Shown here: piece by piece, positions 7,787-16,585 of the stretch
Layout: each line of letters begins with the position of its first letter
Numbering within the stretch: the first letter of the stretch is position 1
NCBI GenBank assembly: GCA_002709225.1
Contig: PAQH01000067.1
Span: forward strand, 1 to 49,832
DNA length: 49,832 nt
From: Planctomycetaceae bacterium
GTDB taxonomy: Bacteria; Planctomycetota; Planctomycetia; Pirellulales; Pirellulaceae
Direction: 5' to 3'
Made by a program: the position numbers and the translations under genes
The notes under the pieces: model-generated
What the model saw: only the letters and a program-made list of their open reading frames with translations
What the model was told of the DNA's origin: nothing
Databases searched by the model: none

Positions 7787-9130
7787 ATGAAACGTCGCGG
7801 ACAATTTTGTGATGGGGTCCAACGTCGAGATTTCCTGCGCGTTGGTAGCGGTTCGCTCTTCGGGAGTGCCGTCAGTTTGTCTGGGATGCTGGCTGGAGAA
7901 AGTCAGGCCGCGATCAAGGAAGGTGGCGTAGCCAAGGATGATCGTTCGTTGATCATTGTGTTTCTCAAAGGTGGGTTGAGCACGATTGATACATTTGACA
8001 TGAAACCGGATGCGCCGGCTGAATTTCGCGGAGACTTTGATCCGATCGCCAGTAATATTCCGGGGATCCAGGTTGGCGAGCACATGCCGCGGACTTCGCA
8101 GCAGCTGGACAAATTTTCGTTGATTCGGTCGTTTGGGCATCGTAATTCGGATCACGGGCCGGCCGACCACTACATGCTCACCGGGTACCATCCCGTGGCT
8201 GGATTCAATGCCGGTTTGACACCGAATAATCAACGGCCAGCACACGGCTCGATTATCGCCAAGAAACTAGGGCCACGTGGAAGTGTGCCGCCATATGTTT
8301 GCGTTCCCGATATGCACCCCAGTGCAGGTTCGTCTTATCTGGGGCCCTCCGTCTCTCCATTCAGTGTCAATGCTGACCCAGCCGATCCGGGGTTTGCGGT
8401 TCGAGATATCGTACCGCCATTGGACTTGGCAACAGACCGCTTGGATGCACGTCGAGCGTTGTTAGCCCAGGTTGACCGGTTTCAGCGCGGTGCCGAGCGG
8501 AGTGCGAACAAAGGCGCCAAAGCGGTCAGTACATTTCGCGACAAGGCTTTTCAGCTAATGACTTCGCCCGAGGCGAAGCGGGCCTTCAATATTCATGCCG
8601 AGTCCGACGCCTTGCGTGATGAATACGGTCGTAATTCACTCGGACAGTCGTGTCTGATGGCGCGGCGTCTGGTGGAAGCGGGAGTGCGTTGTGTCACCGT
8701 CGACCATGTTGATTGGGATACGCATGACAATAATTTCGTGACTTTGAAACGCGATCTATTGCCCCACCTGGATGCGGCGATGTCGACGCTGTTCCGCGAC
8801 CTGTCAGACCGTGGATTGTTGGAGAAGACGCTGGTGATCGTGACAGGTGAATTTGGTCGGACGCCGCGGATCAATAAGAATGCCGGGCGCGATCATTGGG
8901 GGCCAGGGTTCACCGTGATGCTGGGCGGTGGCGGCGTTCAGGGTGGTCGCGTCATCGGAAGATCGAATGAGCGGGCTGAGAGGCCTGCGGACAATCCGAT
9001 CGGTCCAGAGGATTTGGCTGCGACGTTACATCACCTGCTAGGTGTCAACACGAAAGACGAGTTTCACACGGCCGAAGGGCGGCCGGTACCGATCGTGAAT
9101 GACGGCCGCGTTGTGCGCGAACTTCTGTAA
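7787..9130 (+). CDS. DUF1501 family protein, Tat-exported
   Basis: 447-residue protein of the DUF1501 family, which has an alkaline-phosphatase/sulfatase-like fold and is typically encoded beside DUF1549/DUF1553 genes in planctomycetes. A GGAGG site at 7776-7780 lies 6 nt before the ATG, so the start is secure. The N terminus has a twin-arginine signal, RRDFLRVG at 13-20, followed by a hydrophobic stretch, indicating export of a folded protein. Family motifs visible: FLKGGLSTIDTFDMKP, the HRNSDHGPADHYMLTG region, GQSCLMARRLVEAGVRCVTV, DWDTHDNN, and VTGEFGRTPRINKNAGRDHW near the C terminus. His and Asp residues in these motifs resemble metal ligands of the superfamily. It probably functions with the upstream DUF1549 protein. 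Its substrate is unknown. Confidence 0.9.
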   Translation: MKRRGQFCDGVQRRDFLRVGSGSLFGSAVSLSGMLAGESQAAIKEGGVAKDDRSLIIVFLKGGLSTIDTFDMKPDAPAEFRGDFDPIASNIPGIQVGEHMPRTSQQLDKFSLIRSFGHRNSDHGPADHYMLTGYHPVAGFNAGLTPNNQRPAHGSIIAKKLGPRGSVPPYVCVPDMHPSAGSSYLGPSVSPFSVNADPADPGFAVRDIVPPLDLATDRLDARRALLAQVDRFQRGAERSANKGAKAVSTFRDKAFQLMTSPEAKRAFNIHAESDALRDEYGRNSLGQSCLMARRLVEAGVRCVTVDHVDWDTHDNNFVTLKRDLLPHLDAAMSTLFRDLSDRGLLEKTLVIVTGEFGRTPRINKNAGRDHWGPGFTVMLGGGGVQGGRVIGRSNERAERPADNPIGPEDLAATLHHLLGVNTKDEFHTAEGRPVPIVNDGRVVRELL

Positions 9131-9260
9131 CGCGTACCGCTCGGCTGCTGGCGAGAGCCGTACAGAGGGAGCCGACACCGCGTTCCGGGGAGGCGCCCTT
9201 TTTCGGTTTGGCGAGCGGGATCCGTGTCAGGGTTGCTGGACATTGAGAGGAGATGGACCT

Positions 9261-11633
9261 ATGTACCGTACGCTAGCTATGTGCCTGGTGGGAGTTGGAG
9301 GATGGCTGCTGACGGCGCTGGCGGTCGCAGCGGATTCGCCCTCGGCGGACTACATCTTTCCCGCCGGTGGTCAGCGCGGCACAACGGTTTCCTTTCGCGT
9401 TGGGGCGCATTTCCTGCACGGTGGCAGCCCGTTTGAAATGTTAGGTCCCGGAGTTGAGGCCAGTCCACGAATTGAGCGTACCAAAACGACGTGGTTTGAG
9501 GGGCCACTCATCGTCAAGCCGGCGTCACAAGGCGCCGAAGTCTATCCCAAGGATCACCTGGGGCAAGTCAAGATTGCGGCGGACGCGGCACTGGGATCTC
9601 GCCCCTGGCGACTCTGGACGTCCCAGGGCGCTGTGGGTGGTCGCTTCTTCGTGATTGGTGATCTGCCTGAAATCGTGGAAGAGGAGATCGATGGGCGCCC
9701 CATTCCCACACGTGTCGATTTGCCTGTCACGATTAACGGTCGGATTTTTCCCCGCGAGGATGTCGATATTTGGGAGTTCCATGCCCAGGCTGGCCAATCG
9801 GTGACCTGCGCGGTGGTGGCGTCACGTATTGGGTCACCACTCGATTCGCGACTGCTGCTTTACGATCCCCAGGGACGTTTGCTGACAGAGAACACCGATT
9901 ACTACGGGACCGATTCGCTGCTGCGTTTTCAGGCACCAGTCGAAGGGACTTATCGACTTCATATTCATGACGTCAATTATCGCGGCTTGCAGCCCTATAT
10001 TTACCGTCTCACTGTCACCGCAGGACCATTTGTAGACCATGTCTACCCGCTCGGAGGCCGGATGGGCACGGCGGTCGATTTTGAGTTGGTCGGGCAACGG
10101 ACTCCTGATGGGCCTGTTCGTGTAATGTTGCCAGGGCCGGGCTCGGTCCAGACAGAGGGGCCGCACGCCCAGCATTTCCCATTACCGGAATATGCTTCAA
10201 ATCCGCTGCAGATCGATCTTTCCAGCTTGCCGGAGCACCTCGAGAGCGAGCCCAACGATGCGCAACCCAGCGGACATGAAGTAATTGTGCCAGCCGTGTT
10301 GAATGGCCGTGTGGACCGGCCGGGTGATGTTGATCGTTGGTTGGTGAAAGCCGTGGAAGGTGAGGAGCTGGTCGTCGATCTGTGGACTGCACGATTTGGC
10401 TCTCCGATGGATGCCGTGTTGAAGATTCATGACGTGGGCGGCAAAGAGTTGCTGGTAACGGGCAGCAGCCCGCAAAGTCCGAGTGAAGTCAATACCCGGT
10501 TCAAGTTTCCGAGCAGCGGCCAGTTTGTAGTGGAGATTCGGGATGTGGACGCCCAACGCGGTGGCCCAGAGTTTGCCTATCGGCTCAAATTCAGCCGGCC
10601 GCCTGAGCCCGATTTCAGGCTGCGTTTACCGAGTGATGTCCTCAGCGTGTTTCGTGGAGCGGAAGTCAAATTCAAAGTGCCTGTACAGCGGATTGCCGGT
10701 TTCAAAGAAGCGATTGAGTTGGTGTTTGAAGGGTTACCCACAGGGGTTGGCGTGGCTCCGACCACAATACCTGAGGGCAAAAACGAGGTGGAAATTATCC
10801 TGAAAGCTGACGCGAAAACGAAGATTCGCGACTACCGATTATCCTTGACCGGTACTGCCACGCGCGACGGAAAAGCGGTGACGCGACGAGCGCGGATGGC
10901 GCCAACCCCGGGGGTCTACAAGCCAGAGAAAGTATTGTTGATGGTTTGTATGCCGACACCATTCAAGATCGATGGGGAGGCTTTTCAGACCAACTATGCC
11001 GCCCGTGGAACGGTCCACCGACGTCATTACAGGTTGCATTTGGGCGGTTATCAGGGGCCGCTTGAGATTTCGTTGGCCGATCGTCAAATTCGACATCAAC
11101 AGGGTGTGACTGGGCCAGTGATGCCACTGGCGCCCGGTACCACGGAGTTCGATTACTCGATCAATATACCTACCTGGCTGGAGATGAATCGTACGGGGCG
11201 CATGGTAGTGATGGCCGTTGGTGAAGTCGAAGACGAGGAGGGGGGCAAGCACAAGGTCAGTTATAGCTCCGGTGCGGTGAATGATCAGATTATCATTCTT
11301 ACCGCGCCGTGTCCTTTGAATATCAAGGCCTCCAGGCAGTCGGTACGGGTGGTGCCCGGTGAGGCTCTGAAACTGGGTGTTACCATCTCGCGTGGAGTCC
11401 TGAAGCCGGCTCCAGTGAAGGTGGAAGTGCTCCCGGCAGCCCACATTCGTGGTGTGACCGCGGAACCATTGACCTTGGCGACCGAACAGACCACCGGAGA
11501 TCTCCAATTGCGTTTCGGAAACCCGTTGGGTCCCTTTAATTTGCCGTTGGTAATTCGGGCTACGATGATCCACAACGGCGATCCGGTGATTGCCGAGACG
11601 AATGTCGATTTTGTACTTGGAGTTGCTCCCTAG
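9261..11633 (+). CDS. secreted protein with two pre-peptidase C-terminal (PPC) domains
   Basis: 790-residue exported protein. The start at 9261 has AGGAG at 9248-9252 (8-nt spacer) and opens a signal peptide, MYRTLAMCLVGVGGWLLTALAVA; the frame upstream of it overlaps the DUF1501 gene and looks non-coding. Two bacterial PPC beta-sandwich domains are visible: about 154-255 (NGRIFPREDVDIWEF ... YRLHIHDVNYRG) and about 342-440 (NGRVDRPGDVDRWLV ... FVVEIRDVDAQRGG). The remainder is beta-rich with Ig-like segments such as LRLPSDVLSVFRGAEVKF and a C-terminal RVVPGEALKLGVTISRG stretch. There is no protease catalytic domain, so PPC here probably serves binding or adhesion. It lies 130 bp after the DUF1501 gene on the same strand and likely belongs to the same functional group. 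Confidence 0.82.
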   Translation: MYRTLAMCLVGVGGWLLTALAVAADSPSADYIFPAGGQRGTTVSFRVGAHFLHGGSPFEMLGPGVEASPRIERTKTTWFEGPLIVKPASQGAEVYPKDHLGQVKIAADAALGSRPWRLWTSQGAVGGRFFVIGDLPEIVEEEIDGRPIPTRVDLPVTINGRIFPREDVDIWEFHAQAGQSVTCAVVASRIGSPLDSRLLLYDPQGRLLTENTDYYGTDSLLRFQAPVEGTYRLHIHDVNYRGLQPYIYRLTVTAGPFVDHVYPLGGRMGTAVDFELVGQRTPDGPVRVMLPGPGSVQTEGPHAQHFPLPEYASNPLQIDLSSLPEHLESEPNDAQPSGHEVIVPAVLNGRVDRPGDVDRWLVKAVEGEELVVDLWTARFGSPMDAVLKIHDVGGKELLVTGSSPQSPSEVNTRFKFPSSGQFVVEIRDVDAQRGGPEFAYRLKFSRPPEPDFRLRLPSDVLSVFRGAEVKFKVPVQRIAGFKEAIELVFEGLPTGVGVAPTTIPEGKNEVEIILKADAKTKIRDYRLSLTGTATRDGKAVTRRARMAPTPGVYKPEKVLLMVCMPTPFKIDGEAFQTNYAARGTVHRRHYRLHLGGYQGPLEISLADRQIRHQQGVTGPVMPLAPGTTEFDYSINIPTWLEMNRTGRMVVMAVGEVEDEEGGKHKVSYSSGAVNDQIIILTAPCPLNIKASRQSVRVVPGEALKLGVTISRGVLKPAPVKVEVLPAAHIRGVTAEPLTLATEQTTGDLQLRFGNPLGPFNLPLVIRATMIHNGDPVIAETNVDFVLGVAP

Positions 11634-11712
11634 CCCGTGGTGTATTGTTGCCAGCCGCGTTTGCTCGACGGCGGTTGCAGCCGGACAAAGGCGCTCAAGT
11701 GCTTGGGGCGTT

Positions 11713-13716
11713 CTATGTCTTGGGAGACTTCAAGTTGTACCTGCGGATCTTACGATCCAGGGTAGAACGTTCAATGCCTAGGGTGGTCGCAGAACGGCTT
11801 TTGTTCCATTGACAAGCTTCTAACGTCGCCTCGATGTGTTGCTTTTCGACGTCCGCGAGCGATTGGGGTAAGTAGTGGTTTGTGGGGACTGCGATTTCCC
11901 CGGAGTCACTCGCCGAGGCGAGTGCGGATAGTTTGAGATCTTGTTGGCCAATGATGTCATGAGGGGTCAGCAAAACCGCGCGCTCCACGACGTTGCGGAG
12001 TTCACGTACATTACCGGGCCAATGATACGTTCTTAGTTGTTCGCGTGCGTCGTCTGAGAAACGGCGCGGTGGCTTCCCGGTTTCCTGATTGAACTGATGG
12101 AGAAAGAAGTCGGCTAGTTCGACAATGTCTCCAGGGCGTTTGCGGAGAGGAGGTACTTCCATCTCCACGACATTCAAACGAAAGTAAAGGTCGCGTCGAA
12201 AATCCCCTTCTGAAACCGCTTTTTCGAGGTCCCGGTTGGTAGCCGCGATAATGCGTACATCGACTTCGAGGGCTTCGCTGCCACCGACCCGTTCAAAAGG
12301 ATGTCCTTCGAGAACGCGGAGAAATTTGGCTTGGATGGCCAGACTCATTTCGCCGATTTCATCGAGCATCAGGGTGCCTTCTGAGGCGGCTTCAAATTTA
12401 CCGGCCTTTCGCTCTGTCGCTCCCGTGAAAGCGCCTTTTTCATGGCCAAATAACTCGCTTTCGAGAAGCGTCTCTGAAAGCGCGGCACAGTTGAGGCAGA
12501 CAAATGGTCCGTGTTGGCGGGGACTAGCGTAATGCACCGCCCGGGCAACAAGCTCCTTACCGACACCGCTTTCACCGCGAATCAACACGGTGGCTCGGCT
12601 GGGGGCGGCCTGGGCAATTTGGCTGTGCACGTCGTTTAATTGAGTGCTCGAACCAACGATCTCGACGTTGGCACGTAGCTGCTTTCGGAGTTGACTGACT
12701 TCATCGCGAGATTGCGAGAGATCTTTGGCTAGCCCCGCTTGCCGTCGCAAATTGACCAGTGCCTGGGCGACGTTGTCCGCAACCGCAAGCGTAAATTCAA
12801 GATCACCAGTACCAGGACTCCGGTTTTCAGTGGTCGAGTAGAGGTGAATCAATCCCAGAACTTCGCCTTCATGACGGATCGGTGCGCAGATGTCACTAGT
12901 CGAGTGAATTTCACCTTTACTATCGGGTGTTCCGAGGGTTGGGTCGTCCGCGACATTCCTGGCTAACACCGCTTCCCGTTGTTGCAACGCGGTTGTCGCC
13001 AGAAAGGGGGAGACACGATGGTACGAGGAACTCGTGTCAGCTCGCGATGCGGAAATTTCCAGATCTTCGATGGCCAGCTGATCTTTCAGGTCGGCCGTGA
13101 CCAACAGTACGGCTCCCGCATCGATCTTCGTACCAGCGAAGAGACCGTTAAGTGCGACCTGAGCGATTTGGGCCGCATCGTTCTGGTTGGCAAGTTGAAA
13201 GACGAGACGACAGAGCTCTTCGGCGTCTGCCCCCGAAGCGTCTGTTCCTGTTTTCTCCGCGATGGGCTGTTGGAAGCGAGTTTGATCTTGACGGTGCGTG
13301 ATGGTGGTCGGTTGATCGGAAGGCAGCAGATTTGAATCGCTGAGTGAAACGTAGGTATCCCCAGTCTCGCTTTCCGCTGCTGTCACCTCGCGCGAATCGG
13401 CCTTGAATGCATCCTGAGGGTTGGTCACGAAGGCGAGTTGACATTGCGCGATGCGAATCACATCGCCGGGTGTCAGTCCACAATCACCCGAAATCGTAGT
13501 TCCGTTGAGATGGGTTCCGTTGCGACTACCCAGGTCTCGCAACTGCCAGCCGTTGCGAGAATGAAAAACTTCAGCATGATTGCGACTGCAACTATCGTCT
13601 TTAATGACGATCAGATTTGTCGAAGTGCGGCCAATGGTAGCGGTCCGCCCGGACACCAGGCGAATGAAGTCCGTCCATTTGGATCCGACACGGATGACAA
13701 GGTAGGCGTCTGACAT
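11713..13716 (-). CDS. sigma-54-dependent transcriptional activator with FHA and GAF domains
   Basis: 667-residue bacterial enhancer-binding protein. The N-terminal FHA domain (about 1-95) has the phosphothreonine-binding pattern IGRTSTN ... CSRNHAEV ... [15 protein letters not shown] sensor domain follows (about 165-335). The AAA+ domain has Walker A GESGVGKE (about 380-387), the GAFTGA loop that contacts sigma-54 (about 428-433), and later MLDEIGEM and the arginine-finger region. A Fis-type helix-turn-helix ends the protein ([26 protein letters not shown]). The FHA input suggests control by a Ser/Thr kinase, a common planctomycete theme. No response-regulator receiver domain is present. The start is the ATG at 13716 directly before the FHA strand; no clear Shine-Dalgarno. 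Its target genes are not evident; I found no convincing -24/-12 promoter in the window. Confidence 0.93.
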   Translation of the reverse strand: MSDAYLVIRVGSKWTDFIRLVSGRTATIGRTSTNLIVIKDDSCSRNHAEVFHSRNGWQLRDLGSRNGTHLNGTTISGDCGLTPGDVIRIAQCQLAFVTNPQDAFKADSREVTAAESETGDTYVSLSDSNLLPSDQPTTITHRQDQTRFQQPIAEKTGTDASGADAEELCRLVFQLANQNDAAQIAQVALNGLFAGTKIDAGAVLLVTADLKDQLAIEDLEISASRADTSSSYHRVSPFLATTALQQREAVLARNVADDPTLGTPDSKGEIHSTSDICAPIRHEGEVLGLIHLYSTTENRSPGTGDLEFTLAVADNVAQALVNLRRQAGLAKDLSQSRDEVSQLRKQLRANVEIVGSSTQLNDVHSQIAQAAPSRATVLIRGESGVGKELVARAVHYASPRQHGPFVCLNCAALSETLLESELFGHEKGAFTGATERKAGKFEAASEGTLMLDEIGEMSLAIQAKFLRVLEGHPFERVGGSEALEVDVRIIAATNRDLEKAVSEGDFRRDLYFRLNVVEMEVPPLRKRPGDIVELADFFLHQFNQETGKPPRRFSDDAREQLRTYHWPGNVRELRNVVERAVLLTPHDIIGQQDLKLSALASASDSGEIAVPTNHYLPQSLADVEKQHIEATLEACQWNKSRSATTLGIERSTLDRKIRRYNLKSPKT

Positions 13717-14056
13717 ACGAGATGGTTAGGGGAGTTCCCCCTGTAAGTGGGGGGGGCGAAGGCGGCCAGGAAAGGTGACAGTGGACGCGGACGTGCTGCG
13801 AACCGATTCGGAGAATTGGCAAGAAAAGAGTGCTTTCGCAGTGCCGTCGACCGTAGCACCAACGCGGTCAGCTTCCCGCCGGCGGATTGGCCGGATCAGG
13901 TAGGGAAGTAGCAGTTGTCCAACGTCGGGGGGCACAGCACGCACGACCCCTATTATCGGCCGGTTCGGATAGGCCTGCAAGCCGCTTTCGAGGCCGCGCA
14001 GGTTGCCTTACGCAGTTAGGATTGGCCTCAGAGTCGGCGATTGCCGATAAGTTTTC

Positions 14057-14085
14057 TTGCATTTTCGATTTTCTACAAGTATCCT
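14057..14085 (+). promoter_or_regulatory. candidate sigma-70 promoter for the DUF1598 gene
   Basis: TTGCAT (14057-14062), a 17-nt spacer and TATCCT (14080-14085) match four of six positions in each element, in a locally AT-rich stretch. Transcription would start near 14092 and give a leader of about 140 nt. Confidence 0.4.
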
Positions 14086-14128
14086 AAAATTTGCAGAGTG
14101 AACCTAGGTCTTTAGTCATTTTCCATGC

Positions 14129-14143
14129 CCTGGCTAGGCCAGG
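14129..14143. other. perfect 6-bp hairpin or operator in the DUF1598 leader
   Basis: CCTGGC-TAG-GCCAGG is a perfect inverted repeat about 90 bp before the DUF1598 start codon and downstream of the predicted promoter. It could act as RNA hairpin or protein-binding site. It has no T tract after it. Confidence 0.4.
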
Positions 14144-14233
14144 AAGTCTCGCGTAGTGGTGTGGCAGATCACGAAAAGGGGGTGGTTGGTCGCTATAAAG
14201 TGGCCCCACTGCACCGAATCAGGGAGATAAGAT

Positions 14234-15652
14234 ATGTCAAGTCGCAGTCGTGCGCCACGCGTAAGCCAGCAGATTCTGCGGACTCTGGTCGCTGCCGCGT
14301 TTGTGGTATCTGCCGTTTCGGTGTCCTTCGCGGGACGTGGCGCGTTCCGCAATAGCGCTGTTGGGGGCGTCTCGATCGATACGACGGGCGTTCTGCGGGA
14401 ACCCAACATCAAAGATCGTGCAATGTTGCTGGCAGATCTACGGAAGGAAATTGCGCCTCCGGTACGTGAACTGAATCGTCCGGTGAAATTACGGATGATT
14501 TCATTGCGTGGTTTGCACGCGACGATTGAAGACGCGTTGGCGCGGAATCAGGGCGTGCTTCCCGACGAAGTACGATTTCTGGGAGGCTTGCAACGAATCG
14601 AGTGGGTGGTGGTTGATCAGGCCAATAATGACATCTTGATTGGCGGCCCCGCCGAGGGGTGGATCGTTGATGACAATGCCGTCGTGGTTGGAGTGACAAC
14701 GGGACGGCCGGTTATGCGGCTGGATGATCTGCTGGTCGCTTTGCGAACCGTCAAGCCGGCCCGTGATGTCGGCATTAGTGTTTCGATTGACCCGACCAAA
14801 GAAGGTTACCGAAACCTGTCAGCTTTGGTCAAAGAGCTGAAGAAAGACGTGCGGGTCCGACAGAATCCCCGCATTGCCGAGCCCAACATCAGACGTGCCT
14901 TTGGTCCCCAGCAGATCAAAATCGCGGGTGTGCCTAGAAACAGCCATTTCGCGCGTGTGATGACCGCTGCGGATTACCGCATGAAACGGTATGCGATGGC
15001 ACTGGAAGCAGCCCCTGTCAAAGGTCTTCCCAGTTATCTTGATCTGATCAAGTCGACCCGAGGTTCAGCGACCAATATGAACCCTCGTTGGTGGTTGACA
15101 ACAGACTATGAGCCCTTAGCGCGTAGTGAAGATGGCATGGCCTGGAAGATTCGGGGACGCGGGGTCAAGTGTATGACCGAAACCGACGTCGTTAACGCTG
15201 AAGGAAATGTACGCGGCACGGGACGCAAGAACCCCCGGGCCCAAAAGTGGGCTGATCTGTTTACCGAAAAGTATGATGCGCTGTCCCAGCGTGATGCTGT
15301 TTTTGGTGAACTACGCAATCTCATGGATATGTGTGTGGTAGCCGCCTTGATTGAGCAAAATGAGTTGTTTGAAAAGGCGGGCTTGAGTTTGCCACGCATG
15401 ACGGACCCACAGAGCGATCTAGATCTGGAGGCCTGGCATACGCCCAAGACGGTGGATCCTCAGTGTAGTTTCGTTCGCGTGCGAGGTGGACGCTGGGTGT
15501 TGACCGCATCGGGCGGAGTCGAGATCGAGTCCTGGGACGTGATTGATCATTCAGAGGTCGTTCAGGGAGTTGAGCAGCTACGTACCCACGCCATGCGAAA
15601 AGAAAACGCGGCTTCCTGGTTCTGGAATGTTCAGCTGCCGCGCTCGTCCTAG
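14234..15652 (+). CDS. DUF1598 domain-containing secreted protein
   Basis: 472-residue protein of DUF1598, a family I know almost only from planctomycetes; function unknown. The ATG at 14234 has AGGGAG at 14221-14226 (7-nt spacer). The N terminus looks like a signal peptide: basic MSSRSRAPRVSQQILR, then hydrophobic TLVAAAFVVSAVSVSFAG. The N-terminal third contains GGVSIDTTGVLREPNIKDR, and the family core includes RFLGGLQRIEWVVVD, DILIGGPAEGW and VVGVTTGRPVMRLDDLL. A later region, PRWWLTTDYEPLARSEDGMAWKIRG, is also characteristic. No catalytic motif can be recognised. It is convergent with the MfnE-like kinase and has its own upstream promoter candidate, so it probably forms a single-gene unit. 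Confidence 0.85.
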   Translation: MSSRSRAPRVSQQILRTLVAAAFVVSAVSVSFAGRGAFRNSAVGGVSIDTTGVLREPNIKDRAMLLADLRKEIAPPVRELNRPVKLRMISLRGLHATIEDALARNQGVLPDEVRFLGGLQRIEWVVVDQANNDILIGGPAEGWIVDDNAVVVGVTTGRPVMRLDDLLVALRTVKPARDVGISVSIDPTKEGYRNLSALVKELKKDVRVRQNPRIAEPNIRRAFGPQQIKIAGVPRNSHFARVMTAADYRMKRYAMALEAAPVKGLPSYLDLIKSTRGSATNMNPRWWLTTDYEPLARSEDGMAWKIRGRGVKCMTETDVVNAEGNVRGTGRKNPRAQKWADLFTEKYDALSQRDAVFGELRNLMDMCVVAALIEQNELFEKAGLSLPRMTDPQSDLDLEAWHTPKTVDPQCSFVRVRGGRWVLTASGGVEIESWDVIDHSEVVQGVEQLRTHAMRKENAASWFWNVQLPRSS

Positions 15653-15680
15653 AATGACGTAGAGCACTGTTGCGTGAAAT

Positions 15681-15704
15681 CTGCTGTCAGATCTCTGTCA
15701 GCAG
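15681..15704. terminator. near-perfect palindrome between convergent genes, candidate bidirectional terminator
   Basis: CTGCTG-T-CAGA-TC-TCTG-T-CAGCAG has 6 + 4 bp arms interrupted by one T/T mismatch. It spans the last codons of the kinase gene and the short gap to the DUF1598 stop. There is no long T tract, so it is a candidate only. Confidence 0.4.
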
Positions 15705-16289
15705 CGTTTCGGTGGCCCTGGCATCGCGCAGATTGACGCATTTGATGCGGGGTAGATTTTGCGCCGCCTGGGCAAAGAACTCGTCCACATACCCGACAGC
15801 CACGGCCTCGCGCCGTGTTGCTGGTTGGGGCGGGTGACACGATTTGAGGAGCACGAGTTCAGGAGCCTGCAAGGCTTCCGCAACACGTGCGGCGATTGAA
15901 TCGCTGGAAACAGACCAATTGTGGGGCAAGCGGGTGCCTTTGACTCGTGGCTCATCCGCTTTCAGAAAATGCTCACAGTCGAATACAACGACGGCTGCGG
16001 TGGTCGTCGAAAGGTGGGACACGTTTGTCTCTACAGCCCGGTGATTCAGACCGTTGGCCAAGAGCTGCGCGGTGTGCGACATAGCACTCACGCAAAGCCA
16101 GTGTGCTTCTTCGGCGCCGAATTGGAGGCGTCGGTCAAAACGGCGGATCGAATCGGCCAGAAACCCCCCACCGGTGATCAGTATATTGGTGCCCGTTTGC
16201 CTTGCCAGCCATGGATCTAGCACAGCAGTAAGCTGAGGCCAGGTCAGCAGGCTACCGCCAACTTTGACAATACGTATGGTGCTGAGCAT
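15687..16289 (-). CDS. small amino acid kinase family protein (MfnE-like)
   Basis: 200-residue protein with the amino-acid-kinase fold. Visible: N-terminal phosphate-binding strand and loop IRIVKVGGSLL (about 5-15), NILITGGGFLADSIRRF, LPHNWSVSSDSIAARVAEALQA (the S/T-DS-A nucleotide/substrate region) and VLLKSC. The size and the NWSVSSDSIA motif resemble the small kinases linked to methanofuran/tetrahydromethanopterin-dependent one-carbon metabolism (MfnE-type), a pathway known to occur in planctomycetes; uridylate and glutamate kinases are larger. This assignment is from motif memory and moderate. The start at 16289 was chosen because MLSTIRIVKVGG is the expected beginning of the fold; the frame extends to a TTG at 16361 with no support. 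No other one-carbon gene is in the window. Confidence 0.75.
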   Translation of the reverse strand: MLSTIRIVKVGGSLLTWPQLTAVLDPWLARQTGTNILITGGGFLADSIRRFDRRLQFGAEEAHWLCVSAMSHTAQLLANGLNHRAVETNVSHLSTTTAAVVVFDCEHFLKADEPRVKGTRLPHNWSVSSDSIAARVAEALQAPELVLLKSCHPPQPATRREAVAVGYVDEFFAQAAQNLPRIKCVNLRDARATETLLTEI

Positions 16290-16391
16290 GTGCGGTGGGG
16301 GCGAGAATGCGGTTTGGGCGAGGGAATGATACGCGAATTCTGGAGCGTCTGTGATAACCAAAGTTGACAGCAGCTCTCCGGCCAGATTAGT

Positions 16392-16406
16392 CTAGAATAC
16401 ATCTAG
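16392..16406. promoter_or_regulatory. operator-like inverted repeat in a divergent promoter region
   Basis: CTAGA-ATACA-TCTAG is a perfect 5-bp inverted repeat. It overlaps a -10-like TAGAAT (16393-16398). A perfect TTGACA lies at 16364-16369, but at 23 nt it is too far for a standard promoter pair. The element is between the divergent kinase and glycine-rich genes and could bind a dimeric regulator. Confidence 0.25.
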
Positions 16407-16585
16407 GTGTAGTTTGCGGCTATTTGGGGCAGCTGGGAAGTCTTGTCTGTTTGCGTTTATCCGCCGCCTGTTTCTGCGGTGTCCATCAGAGAACGATTTG
16501 TGTTCGATGATCGTAGCAAGCTGCTGACAGGGATGGTTTAAGGTAAGGCCAATCACACGAGGGTGCTGGAGTGGAGATTCGATTT

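Larger units (their letters stand above)
13717..14233. other. 517-bp divergent intergenic region
   Basis: This gap separates the sigma-54 activator (minus) from the DUF1598 gene (plus). No gene is supported. It contains a GGGGGGG tract near 13749-13756, inverted repeat TCGGC-GATT-GCCGA (14034-14047), a sigma-70-like promoter (14057-14085), and a perfect CCTGGC-TAG-GCCAGG hairpin (14129-14143) that would lie in the 5' leader of the DUF1598 transcript. Confidence 0.6.

Noticed and set aside
10839..11573. 244-codon minus-strand frame
   Set aside because: Antisense to the PPC-domain protein; no recognisable motif.
13717..14233. Sigma-54 promoter next to the sigma-54 activator gene
   Set aside because: The best match (TTGGCAAG ... 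TGCTTT near 13816) has the GG and GC dinucleotides two bases too far apart.
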